Source of the DNA: G942493375 sp942493375
GTDB lineage: Bacteria; Armatimonadota; UBA5829
DNA: 64,000 bases
NCBI GenBank assembly: GCA_942493375.1
Contig: OW818698.1
Span: 7,130,001-7,194,000 of the forward strand
Reading direction: 5' to 3'
The stretch's first letter is position 1. Each line of letters begins with the position of its first letter. The notes under the pieces were generated by a model. That model made no database searches. It saw only the letters and a program-made list of their open reading frames with translations, and was not told where the DNA came from. Below are positions 44,301-52,647 of the stretch, piece after piece. Both the position numbers and the translations under genes were made by a program.

Positions 44301-45576
44301 GAAATCCCCGCATTCATTCTCTGTTGCATATGTAACCCTGGGCTGTAAGGTCAATCAGTACGAAACTGAACAAATACGCCATGCGCTTGAATCCAGTGGT
44401 TTTGTAACTGTCAGCCAGGCGGATTCCGCTGATGTATATATCGTCAACACTTGCAGCGTAACCCATACAGCAGATTCTAAATCACGCGCTGCTATCCGTA
44501 AGTCTGTCAGAGCAAACCCGGATGCACTGGTTGTCGTCACAGGATGTTATTCCCAGTTGGAACCACTGGATGTCGCTCACATTGATGGTGTTGATATAGT
44601 CATTCCCAATGACCAGAAAGATTCAATCTCCGGATACATCGCTGCCAGGCTTGGTGTGGATGTTGATCAAACAAATAGCGCATTAAATGTTCCCCATCGC
44701 ACCCGCACACGAGCAGTAGTTAAAGTGCAGGATGGTTGCGACAACTATTGCTCATACTGCATCATCCCATATGCAAGACCTCATATGAACTCGCGTCCAC
44801 TTCCTGATGTAATCGAGGAAATACGATCGCTTTCAGATGCAGGATTTCAAGAGATTGTGTTGACTGGCATAAGGCTGGGTTCATATAAATGGGAGAATTC
44901 TACCATTACTGACCTGGTTCATGATTGTTCAAAAGTCAGTAGTATCGGAAGGATTAGGTTGAGCTCTATCGAGCCATGGGAAATAACAGACTGCCTGCTT
45001 GATGCTATGGATAATCCGAAAGTCTGCAGGCATTTACATATCCCATTGCAAAGTGGTGATGATGCAATACTGACCGCAATGAACAGACGATACAACACTA
45101 AAGAGTACCTGGAAACACTTGATCGTGTGCGAAACCGCATACCTGGGGTTGGAATAACCACGGATGTCATTGTCGGGTTCCCTGGGGAAGATTCTGAAGC
45201 ATTTGAGAATACACTTAATATTGTTCGAGAAGCTTCGTTTACCAGACTGCATGTTTTTCGTTTCTCTCCAAGAAGCAGAACTGCGGCAGTAGGGATGCCG
45301 GGCCAGGTTGATGCTCAGCAAAAGCAAATTCGCGCAGAACAGCTGGAAAAACTGGGGCTGGAGCAGCAGCGGGAGTTCGCTTCCTCGTGGGTGGGTAAGG
45401 TGTTGCCGGTAATTCTTGAGTCTGAAACCAAATCCTCATGTGTTTTCAGAGGTTATACGGATAATTATATTGAAGTAAATGTATTTGCACCCCACAATCA
45501 AAAAAACAAGATTATAGATGCCAGAATACTGGATATATTTGATAACGGTTATGTAAGTGGAGAGTTGGTTATTTGA
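44290..45576 (+). CDS. mtaB: tRNA (N6-threonylcarbamoyladenosine-C2)-methylthiotransferase MtaB
   Basis: A 428-residue radical-SAM enzyme adding a methylthio group to t6A37 of tRNA. The N-terminal domain has the three cluster cysteines, beginning at C19 in the MtaB-type TLGCKVNQYE, then NTCSV and GCYSQ. The radical-SAM CxxxCxxC is CDNYCSYC, and a TRAM domain closes the protein (about 365-428). The TLGCKVNQYE motif separates MtaB from MiaB and RimO. The start is GTG 44290, the first possible start after an in-frame stop, inside the overlapping Cys-rich mini-ORF. It follows motB by ~100 bp. Confidence 0.94.
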   Translation: MKDKKSPHSFSVAYVTLGCKVNQYETEQIRHALESSGFVTVSQADSADVYIVNTCSVTHTADSKSRAAIRKSVRANPDALVVVTGCYSQLEPLDVAHIDGVDIVIPNDQKDSISGYIAARLGVDVDQTNSALNVPHRTRTRAVVKVQDGCDNYCSYCIIPYARPHMNSRPLPDVIEEIRSLSDAGFQEIVLTGIRLGSYKWENSTITDLVHDCSKVSSIGRIRLSSIEPWEITDCLLDAMDNPKVCRHLHIPLQSGDDAILTAMNRRYNTKEYLETLDRVRNRIPGVGITTDVIVGFPGEDSEAFENTLNIVREASFTRLHVFRFSPRSRTAAVGMPGQVDAQQKQIRAEQLEKLGLEQQREFASSWVGKVLPVILESETKSSCVFRGYTDNYIEVNVFAPHNQKNKIIDARILDIFDNGYVSGELVI

Positions 45577-45620
45577 GGTAAATGGGCCACTGATACCACC
45601 CCGTTTACTTAAGGACAACA

Positions 45621-46082
45621 ATGAGAACTCTGGATCAATTAAAAGAGTTATTCAAAGATGCAACCATCCAGACATGGCATACGCACATTAATGGTGGTGG
45701 GTGGGTGCAGAATACTGCCAATGTAGCTTCCTCCGTGTATGTCGGGCCCGATGCTCTAATATATGATAATGCCAATGTGTATGATAATGCACGGATTTAT
45801 GATGAGGCTAGGATATATGGTAGTGCTCGGGTTTATGATAACGCAATAATATATGACAATGCTCAGGTTTATGATGAGGCCCGTGTCTGTGGTGATGCCC
45901 GAGTTTCTGGTGCAGCCAGAGTATATGGTGAAGCTGAAGTCTATGGATATGCCCATGTTTTCGATAATGCCCTGATATATGGGCACGCATGGGTTTATGA
46001 TGGTGCTCAAGTCTCTGGCCATGTTCAGATTTATGAGGATGTTCAGGTATTTGGCGAGAAAAAAATCTGCCGACCTCAGTAG
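45621..46082 (+). CDS. left-handed beta-helix (hexapeptide repeat) protein
   Basis: A 153-residue protein. After a ~35-residue N-terminal cap, about 17 tandem hexapeptides of the form D-N-A-x-V/I-Y (for example DNARIY, DEARVC, GEAEVY) fill the rest, with Ala in the inward-facing position and V/I at turns. This predicts a single left-handed parallel beta-helix of five to six coils. Many such proteins are acyltransferases, but no catalytic His or coenzyme A-binding loop is visible, so a structural or tail/spike role is equally possible. The start has AAGGACAAC upstream. It lies at the edge of an accessory-looking patch. Confidence 0.75.
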   Translation: MRTLDQLKELFKDATIQTWHTHINGGGWVQNTANVASSVYVGPDALIYDNANVYDNARIYDEARIYGSARVYDNAIIYDNAQVYDEARVCGDARVSGAARVYGEAEVYGYAHVFDNALIYGHAWVYDGAQVSGHVQIYEDVQVFGEKKICRPQ

Positions 46083-46200
46083 TCACACGCATGGCTGACA
46101 ATTCTGATAAAGCCCTCACTTGTCTATCTAATCCCAAATAATGTTTGTACCCCCTACGAAATATTGCCGCACACGAATATATACGTAATCACGAATAACC

Positions 46201-46343
46201 AGGGCGAACGCATCTGATTTTTACACGAGGGAATAGGCCGGGATATGCTGCGGGAATGCCGGTTTTACTCGATGTTTCGAATCTCGTCTATGCTCAATTC
46301 CCGCATTATATCCCTTGGTTACTGTTTAGATGCGTTCCCCCTG
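46201..46343. mobile_element. MITE-like element with terminal inverted repeats
   Basis: The terminal repeats AGGGCGAACGCATCT (46201-46215) and AGATGCGTTCCCCCT (46328-46342) are complementary at 14 of 15 positions. A second inverted repeat inside (46240-46257 and 46297-46314) pairs over 18 bp with two mismatches. Flanks carry the 11-bp direct repeat CACGAATAACC (46190-46200 and 46344-46354). No coding capacity. The rest of the 46083-46583 gap is AT-rich with no gene seen. Confidence 0.6.
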
Positions 46344-46583
46344 CACGAATAACCCACCCCACATGAATATCTTGCAATATTCTTTAAAAAACAAAAGAAT
46401 GGCATTAATATTGCGGCTATATCTATTGCATGGAACATGTACTAATCATAGTTAAGAAATGTTGAATAATACACATAATACAGACGATAAATATGTGAAC
46501 TATATGTGCACTTATTGCTAGCACCAATAATATGTGTAGTTTTATTGCTCTGTATGAGCTATTGTAAAAAAAGGATAGCTATA

Positions 46584-48068
46584 ATGGCAATACATGAAAT
46601 TGATAAATATAACATAGGGACATTTTGTGTGGATGTGACGCCTCCTGTTGGACATTCATTATGTGGTGGACTCGTCCCAACAGCTGTGGGAATCAGAGAC
46701 CCGTTGAGTGCACGAGGATTCATTATTTCTGGTAGGGAAGAGCCAATCGTTATGGTTGTATTCGATTGGTGCGAATTGCGAAATAGCGCCTATCACAGTA
46801 TAAGGCAGATTATAGCCGACAAAATCGGAACCTCACCAGATCGTGTTTTAGTATCAACTGTTCATCAGCATGATTCTCCGATGTTTGATCTATATGCTGA
46901 GGAATTGCTTCATAAACGGGGTATTATGGGCCTTCTCTGTGACCCTGTCTATTTTGATCATGCTGTACATCGCATTGCCGATGCTGCGCAAGAAGCAATA
47001 CATAAGTCAATGCCACTTACAGAAATATGTATTGGAGAAGCTATAGTTGATCAGGTAGCATCAAACCGTAGAATACCAGGTAATGGCGTTCATCTAAAGG
47101 CCTGGAGACCTTCTTATTTACCAAGTTGCTCGGAACTTATGGATGAACATGAAGGATTAATTGACCCATACTTAAAATTGCTTCTTTTGAAAAGTGGGAA
47201 TGATTGCATCGTCGCTCTAAATATCTATGCTACACATCCAATCAGTTATTACAAAACCGGTATGGTTAGTGCGGATTTTTGTGGAGAGGCCCGGAAAGTA
47301 ATGGAGGCAGAACATCCAGATACATTGGTGATGTATGCAAATGGTTGTGGAGGTAATATAGCTCCCGGAAAATATAACAACGGCACTGAAGTATGTAGGC
47401 AGGCAATGTCTGGCAAACTGTCTGCGGCAATGAGGCTCGCTTGGGACTCGGCCGAGAGTGTATCGTTTGACTCTATCTCCCTGGGTGTATCGTCAATCGA
47501 TTTTGGAAAATTCCTGCCGGAACGTTTTGAGTCTCGTATATTTGAAAGAGAATTATCTAGATTACCTGCCTGTGCAGATCGTGCGTTTATGGAAAGAATG
47601 CGTAACGAAGATCCACATAGATACCTGCGCTACTGGAATGCTGTCAGTGGTCTCAGTTGGTTGAGAAATATTGATGAATATGGACCATGTAAAGTTTTTT
47701 CATTGGATATTGGCAATGTTGCACTTCTGATGCTACCCGGTGAGGCATTTATTCAATACCAACTTGCAAGCCAAAGTCTTAGGCCTGATGCGTTTGTGAT
47801 GGTTTGTGCATATGGAGATTGTGGCATGGGATATATACCGGTTGATTCTTCGTGGGGTGAGGGTGGTTACGAGGAATCAGAGAGCTATGTAGCTTGCGGA
47901 ATAGAAAAAACGATGATCAATGCGATCGCAGAAGTCTTGCATACATCAGCAGCTGTTTATGTCCCTACGCAAGAAAGATTGGTATCTCAGACTTATAAAC
48001 GTTGGCCATATAGGAAGAGCTTGATAGAACGTGCTGTATCTGTAGTGCTTCGAAATCTACGTTATTAG
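46584..48068 (+). CDS. neutral/alkaline ceramidase-like hydrolase
   Basis: A 494-residue paralogue-class protein of the hydrolase at 37283. It shows CVDVTPPVGHSLCGG at the N-terminus, STVHQHDSP in place of the usual H.H metal motif, IYATHPISYY with the second His, and a GEAFIQYQL segment near the C-terminal third. ATG 46584 has AAGGAT upstream and gives the family start; an in-frame GTG at 46506 would add a hydrophobic stretch resembling a signal anchor. The surrounding DNA is AT-rich. No pathway partners lie beside it except a convergent flippase. The substrate is unknown. Confidence 0.78.
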   Translation: MAIHEIDKYNIGTFCVDVTPPVGHSLCGGLVPTAVGIRDPLSARGFIISGREEPIVMVVFDWCELRNSAYHSIRQIIADKIGTSPDRVLVSTVHQHDSPMFDLYAEELLHKRGIMGLLCDPVYFDHAVHRIADAAQEAIHKSMPLTEICIGEAIVDQVASNRRIPGNGVHLKAWRPSYLPSCSELMDEHEGLIDPYLKLLLLKSGNDCIVALNIYATHPISYYKTGMVSADFCGEARKVMEAEHPDTLVMYANGCGGNIAPGKYNNGTEVCRQAMSGKLSAAMRLAWDSAESVSFDSISLGVSSIDFGKFLPERFESRIFERELSRLPACADRAFMERMRNEDPHRYLRYWNAVSGLSWLRNIDEYGPCKVFSLDIGNVALLMLPGEAFIQYQLASQSLRPDAFVMVCAYGDCGMGYIPVDSSWGEGGYEESESYVACGIEKTMINAIAEVLHTSAAVYVPTQERLVSQTYKRWPYRKSLIERAVSVVLRNLRY

Positions 48069-48078
48069 AACAAATACA

Positions 48079-49392
48079 TCACTCCTTGGATTTTGGAATA
48101 TTTAGGATAAGTCTTCTATACGCTATATAATACAATACATAGCATAGGGAGATTACTGCTGAGTATAGCGCTACCGAAACAACTGGCTTCCATCCAAGTT
48201 TATATGGAACATAAAATGACAATGTAACTAGAATGGCTCTTAGTGTATTAATCGATAACTGCAGTCCACTTTTCTCCAGAATTGTTGTGATGCTGGACAA
48301 TGGTGAGACAACCAGATTACATGCACTATATACTGCCAGCAATGCAGCATAAATACCGGCTTGATGCCATTTTTCCCCAAATATAATAGGAAATACAAAC
48401 GGTGCAATAGCTCCTCCAGCAATCACAATCAATCCAATACGAACGGTTTTATGAGTGATAGAATCAAACAATACAATTAATCCATTCGGATTGGTACGTA
48501 AAATGATCGCGGCTTCAGCATTGAAAACCTGGGATATTGATCGTCCAATCAAGGTAAGAGGCAGAGTGACCAGTCTCAACGCCAAACTGAGATAGCCACC
48601 TTCTGTTGTTCCGAAACAAGATGACATCATTATTCCTGGCATGAACAATCCCAGGCAATTAAGTAAAGAAGAAGGTGTGTATACCAGAGCAAACTGTCTG
48701 TATCTGAAAGCTGCTTTGCATAATGTATGGATAGTTGGCAATTGATTACAGCGTTTTCTAAAGGATTTTAGAAAGCCAGATGCCAACCCCAGGACTCCGG
48801 ATGTGTTATATAAAAAATCAGCTGTAATTAGACCAATTGGACCTGCATGAACAATTCCAAGCGCTATTTGAGTCGATACGCTACCTATGCTTTGTATAAC
48901 ACGAGTTTTTCCGACTAAAGGGAAATCTTTTCTTCTGATCGCCCAATATGTAAGCATCTGATACGTCCCGCCTAAAAGTGTACTAATGGCCACTAACCAC
49001 AGGTAGTCATTTAAGGCTGGTATTCCTGTCCACTTAGCGATCATACTGCTGCTAAAGTAAAGTGCGATCATTATAATCGCACTTGTAAACATTATGGCTA
49101 TACCGCCCAGAAAAACCAGATCCTGCGCTGTCTCATCATCAGGTGCTATTGGTATTGCTTGCTCATAAGAGAGGGAGTTCGTTGAGTTAATTATTGTTGC
49201 CAAACTTCCATAGAATGCAAATATCCCGAAAACATGAGGATCATACAATCGTGTGATTATAGGTGAAATCAATATATTGATTGCTTGTGCAAATGCTGTC
49301 GCACCACTTAGCAGCATCACCGAATGCAAAAGATGCCTTCCTGAGAAGAAGTTCTTAAATGAATTGACAATAGAGGACATACCATTCTTCAT
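48079..49392 (-). CDS. oligosaccharide flippase (Wzx/MVF-type membrane transporter)
   Basis: About 438 residues with 12 or more predicted transmembrane helices. The N-terminal segment SGATAFAQAINILISPIITRLYDPHVFGIFAFYGS is typical of polysaccharide biosynthesis (RfbX/Wzx-like) flippases, which move lipid-linked sugars across the membrane. ATG 49392 is chosen (AGAGAAG ~5 nt upstream); TTG 49413 and ATG 49380 are alternatives. The gene stands alone, without glycosyltransferases, which is unusual for a flippase. A perfect palindrome lies ~47 bp upstream. It is convergent with the ceramidase-like gene. Confidence 0.87.
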   Translation of the reverse strand: MKNGMSSIVNSFKNFFSGRHLLHSVMLLSGATAFAQAINILISPIITRLYDPHVFGIFAFYGSLATIINSTNSLSYEQAIPIAPDDETAQDLVFLGGIAIMFTSAIIMIALYFSSSMIAKWTGIPALNDYLWLVAISTLLGGTYQMLTYWAIRRKDFPLVGKTRVIQSIGSVSTQIALGIVHAGPIGLITADFLYNTSGVLGLASGFLKSFRKRCNQLPTIHTLCKAAFRYRQFALVYTPSSLLNCLGLFMPGIMMSSCFGTTEGGYLSLALRLVTLPLTLIGRSISQVFNAEAAIILRTNPNGLIVLFDSITHKTVRIGLIVIAGGAIAPFVFPIIFGEKWHQAGIYAALLAVYSACNLVVSPLSSITTILEKSGLQLSINTLRAILVTLSFYVPYKLGWKPVVSVALYSAVISLCYVLYYIAYRRLILNIPKSKE

Positions 49393-49856
49393 GCCACTTC
49401 TCTTTATACCCAATTCGCATTATTGACTGTATCATACTTGTCTATTCAATAGACATGCTCGAATATTATCAAGAATGATTTCTTTTCTGCCGTGTTTATA
49501 TGCCAGCTTAAGTTTCTTAACAGCAACATTTGAATGGAAATGCATTTTGATTCAACCTTATGTAGTTGAAAGTCCATTCTTTATCTGTAATGAAGTAATG
49601 AAATGGTATGGTGTATATGATTGAGCAATTCGCGTATTTTGAAAACCAATTAAGAATACGCGGCAAGCATTTTGTGGTCAAACTGGATTATATCATTAAT
49701 TGCCCACAAATAGTGCATATCATCACCCTTATTGGCAGATTTATGCCTCTAAAGTTGATATCTAAATCTGTGCACATATCGGTAAATATTCCAGGTGAGT
49801 TTATTCGGACCTAACACCTGCCTGGTTAGTTGGAGTATAATATTGGAAGGTGGCCT
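49393..49856. other. 464-bp AT-rich gap with a 17-bp palindrome
   Basis: No supported gene. TGTCTATTCAATAGACA (49439-49455) is a perfect palindrome around a central C, ~47 bp upstream of the flippase start, and could be an operator. A 68-codon open frame at 49608-49814 has no ribosome binding site or recognisable sequence and is not called. Confidence 0.4.
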
Positions 49857-49889
49857 GTGAAGGGCGTGAAGGAGCTTATTGAGTCTTGA
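49857..49889 (+). CDS. candidate leader mini-ORF overlapping nadB start
   Basis: GTG 49857 opens a 10-residue frame (VKGVKELIES, Met-initiated) with GGAAGG 6 nt upstream. Its TGA stop overlaps the TTG start of nadB (TTGA), the usual geometry of translational coupling. The residue mix has no obvious regulatory bias, so it could be chance. Confidence 0.25.
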   Translation: MKGVKELIES

Positions 49890-51475
49890 TTATTGATGTA
49901 GACGTACTGGTTCTCGGAACGGGAATTGCCGGTCTCAGTTTTGCGTTGCGTGCTGCGCGATATGGCCGTGTCAGTATAGTTACCAAGAAAAGTGATACAG
50001 ATAGCAACACTAACAATGCTCAAGGTGGTATCGCTGCGGTAATTGATGCTAATGATTCCTTTGAATCTCATATTAGAGACACGCACACGGCCGGAGCATT
50101 CCTGTGTCATGAGGATTCCGTAGATATTCTTGTCCACGAAGGTCCTGACCGTATTCATGAACTTGTTGAAATTGGAGTAAGATTCACCAAGAACCAGGCA
50201 TCAAATGGACATGATGTATTCGACCTTGGAAGAGAGGGCGGGCATTCTACCCGCCGCATAGTCCATGCAGCTGACCTTACTGGAAGAGAGATCGAACGTG
50301 CGCTTGTTGCAAAAGTAAAGCAAAATCAAGATATTCGCCTCTTTGAACACGACCACGCTATCGATTTGATTGTAGAAGAAACACCTGATGGATTAAAGTG
50401 CGTGGGTGCTTATGCACTTGATTCCGAAACTGGTGACGTGATGACTTTCCGCGCGAAAGCCACTATGCTGGCGACTGGAGGCTTGGGGCGGGTCTATTTG
50501 CATACAACTAATCCAGCCATTGCCACAGGTGACGGTGTAGCTATGGCATATCGCGCTGGTGCCCTTATAGGGAATATGGAGTTTATCCAGTTCCATCCTA
50601 CAACCCTGTATCATCCTGATGCCCGCTCCTTCCTTATATCAGAAGCAGTCAGAGGCGAGGGTGGCATCCTAAGGCTTTCAGACGGCAGCACATTTATGGA
50701 ACGTTACCATGAAATGGGATGCCTTGCTCCACGTGATATAGTCGCACGTGCAATAGATAATGAATTAATAACACGGGGAGATGAATGCGTTTACCTGGAT
50801 GTAACCCATATTGACCCCGAAAAGATAAAATCACACTTCCCGAACATCTTCCAAAAATGCATGTCTGTAGGAATTGATATCACCAAAGAATGGATACCGA
50901 TCGTTCCTGCTGCACATTATTCCTGTGGTGGAGTTGTCACCGACGTGCATGGCCGCACAAGCATTGCTAATTTATATGGTTGTGGTGAAGTCACCTGCAC
51001 TGGAGTTCACGGAGCTAATCGACTTGCCAGTAATTCCCTCCTGGAAGCGATAGTATTTGCGCGGCGTGCTGCTATTGATGCTGAACACCTGGTTACCAAT
51101 GGATCATACTCGGAGAATGTGAAACAATATCCGGAGGGGAAACATCATTTACCCGTCCCGGCTGCCTTAGTTTCCGAGCTTACAGAAAAACTGCGGGCTG
51201 TGATGTGGAGATATGTAGGCATAGTCAGGACAGATGCGCGTCTGGCTCAAGCAATGCAAGGTATTCTGGAAATTAAAACCCAGGCTGATGCTATGTACGA
51301 AAATGGCATATTGAGCCAGGAGCTTCTGGAATTACGTGATATGGCACTTACTGCCGAACTCATAACTAAATCAGCCCAGATGAGAAAAGAGAGTCGGGGA
51401 TTAAACTATAACCTCGACCATCCGAATCTCGATGATATCAACTGTAAACACGATACTCTGCTTCGAAAGGAATAG
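49886..51475 (+). CDS. nadB: L-aspartate oxidase
   Basis: A 529-residue FAD enzyme oxidising L-aspartate to iminoaspartate for NAD synthesis. The FAD-binding VLVLGTGIAGLSFALRA, the NNAQGGIAAV motif, a GREGGHSTRRIVHA segment and the substrate loop GEVTCTGVHGANRLASNSL identify NadB rather than succinate dehydrogenase flavoprotein. The start is TTG 49886, with AAGGAG 11 nt upstream. It lies 8 bp before ftsY. No nadA or nadC is visible next to it. Confidence 0.95.
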   Translation: MIIDVDVLVLGTGIAGLSFALRAARYGRVSIVTKKSDTDSNTNNAQGGIAAVIDANDSFESHIRDTHTAGAFLCHEDSVDILVHEGPDRIHELVEIGVRFTKNQASNGHDVFDLGREGGHSTRRIVHAADLTGREIERALVAKVKQNQDIRLFEHDHAIDLIVEETPDGLKCVGAYALDSETGDVMTFRAKATMLATGGLGRVYLHTTNPAIATGDGVAMAYRAGALIGNMEFIQFHPTTLYHPDARSFLISEAVRGEGGILRLSDGSTFMERYHEMGCLAPRDIVARAIDNELITRGDECVYLDVTHIDPEKIKSHFPNIFQKCMSVGIDITKEWIPIVPAAHYSCGGVVTDVHGRTSIANLYGCGEVTCTGVHGANRLASNSLLEAIVFARRAAIDAEHLVTNGSYSENVKQYPEGKHHLPVPAALVSELTEKLRAVMWRYVGIVRTDARLAQAMQGILEIKTQADAMYENGILSQELLELRDMALTAELITKSAQMRKESRGLNYNLDHPNLDDINCKHDTLLRKE

Positions 51476-51483
51476 TCCCCTAA

Positions 51484-52368
51484 ATGCGACTCCTGAAAGG
51501 TTTATTCAACAAGGTAGATCAGTTACTGACCGGTAGAAGACCGGTTGATGATGAATTATTCGATGAGCTCGAAGAACTGCTTATTCAAGCTGATCTCAGT
51601 ATTCATACCACGACCAGGCTTGTAGATCAACTGCGGCAAGCCACCCGCAAAGAAAGAATCAACGATTCCGAGGATATTAGAATTAAATTGAAAAGCCTGC
51701 TTGCGGATGCACTGTCAAACGGTAATACTACCGGACTAAAGGTTCCGGATGAGAAGCCTACTGTCTATGTGTTCGTAGGGGTCAATGGCGTCGGGAAAAC
51801 GACTACAATTGCCAAACTAGCACACAGGTTCAAGAATCAGGGCAAACGTGTCCTGTTGGCCGCAGCAGACACCTTCCGAGCAGCGGCAATAGACCAGCTT
51901 GAGATATGGGCGGGACGTGTTGGAGTAGAAATAATAAAACACCAACCTGGAGCCGACCCAGGAGCTGTGGTTTTCGATGCAGTAAACGCAGCAAAAGCTC
52001 GTGGAGTTGATGTCGTAATTGTCGATACAGCTGGCAGACTGCACACCAAAGCCAATTTGATGGACGAACTCTCGAAAATAGGCCGCATATGTGCGAAAGC
52101 CTTAGGACGAGAACCGGATGAGGTTCTGCTTGTCCTTGATGCAACCACAGGCCAGAATGCTGTCGTTCAAGCTAAAGAGTTCTCACTATCGTCCGGATTA
52201 ACCGGAATAGTTCTCACAAAACTTGACGGCACTGCCAAAGGTGGAATAGTTATCACAATACACGACGAACTCGGCTTGCCGATCAAATTGGTAGGTTCAG
52301 GAGAAAAGATGGGTGACCTGGAAGACTTCAACCCCCAAGCCTTCGTAGACGCCCTGTTCGAAGCATAA
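51484..52368 (+). CDS. ftsY: signal recognition particle receptor FtsY
   Basis: A 294-residue SRP-family GTPase with a short N domain (about 1-80) and a G domain: GVNGVGKTTTIAKLA (P-loop), DTFRAAA, DTAGR and TKLDGTAKGG. There is no acidic A domain, so it is the short form. FtsY docks SRP-ribosome complexes at the membrane for protein insertion. It follows nadB by 8 bp and probably shares its transcript. A cluster of short tandem repeats follows the stop codon. Confidence 0.96.
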   Translation: MRLLKGLFNKVDQLLTGRRPVDDELFDELEELLIQADLSIHTTTRLVDQLRQATRKERINDSEDIRIKLKSLLADALSNGNTTGLKVPDEKPTVYVFVGVNGVGKTTTIAKLAHRFKNQGKRVLLAAADTFRAAAIDQLEIWAGRVGVEIIKHQPGADPGAVVFDAVNAAKARGVDVVIVDTAGRLHTKANLMDELSKIGRICAKALGREPDEVLLVLDATTGQNAVVQAKEFSLSSGLTGIVLTKLDGTAKGGIVITIHDELGLPIKLVGSGEKMGDLEDFNPQAFVDALFEA

Positions 52369-52372
52369 TAAC

Positions 52373-52443
52373 TGTCATCCTGAGGAAACCCTATGTCATC
52401 CTGAGGAAACATACAATGTCATCCTGAGGAACGAAGGATCTGC
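52373..52443. repeat. three tandem TGTCATCCTGAGGAA units
   Basis: TGTCATCCTGAGGAAAC starts at 52373 and 52394, and TGTCATCCTGAGGAACG at 52417, the last running into AAGGATCTGC. Unit spacing is 21 and 23 bp. It begins 4 bp after the ftsY stop. The same word family (GTCATTCTGAAC..GAAGAATCTGC) occurs at 27147. The remainder of 52444-52647 holds nothing recognisable. Confidence 0.7.
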
Positions 52444-52647
52444 TTTCGCACTAAATAATACTGGATGGTGATTTGGTAATCACCATCCAGCAATAAAAAT
52501 TGTGATGCAGGCTTCCAGCCTGCGGTCTCCGGGTTTCTTAGAATAAACGAATAATCTACTTTCATCCCAATCCCAAAGGCAATGACGTCTGAACACCCTA
52601 TTTCGCGAAATCCGCATAATTTCGCGTAATTCGCGATTCAAAAGACC

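Noticed and set aside
44290..45576. MiaB or RimO identity for the methylthiotransferase
   Set aside because: The TLGCKVNQYE motif and length fit MtaB, not MiaB or RimO.
46506..46583. N-terminal hydrophobic extension of the second ceramidase-like protein
   Set aside because: Its GTG has no ribosome binding site, whereas ATG 46584 has AAGGAT and the conserved family start. A signal anchor cannot be fully excluded.
49608..49814. 68-codon open frame in the gap before nadB
   Set aside because: No Shine-Dalgarno and no recognisable sequence; the region is AT-rich and the frame length is within chance.
52373..52443. CRISPR array
   Set aside because: Only three units with 4-8 bp between conserved cores; no spacer-length intervals and no cas genes.
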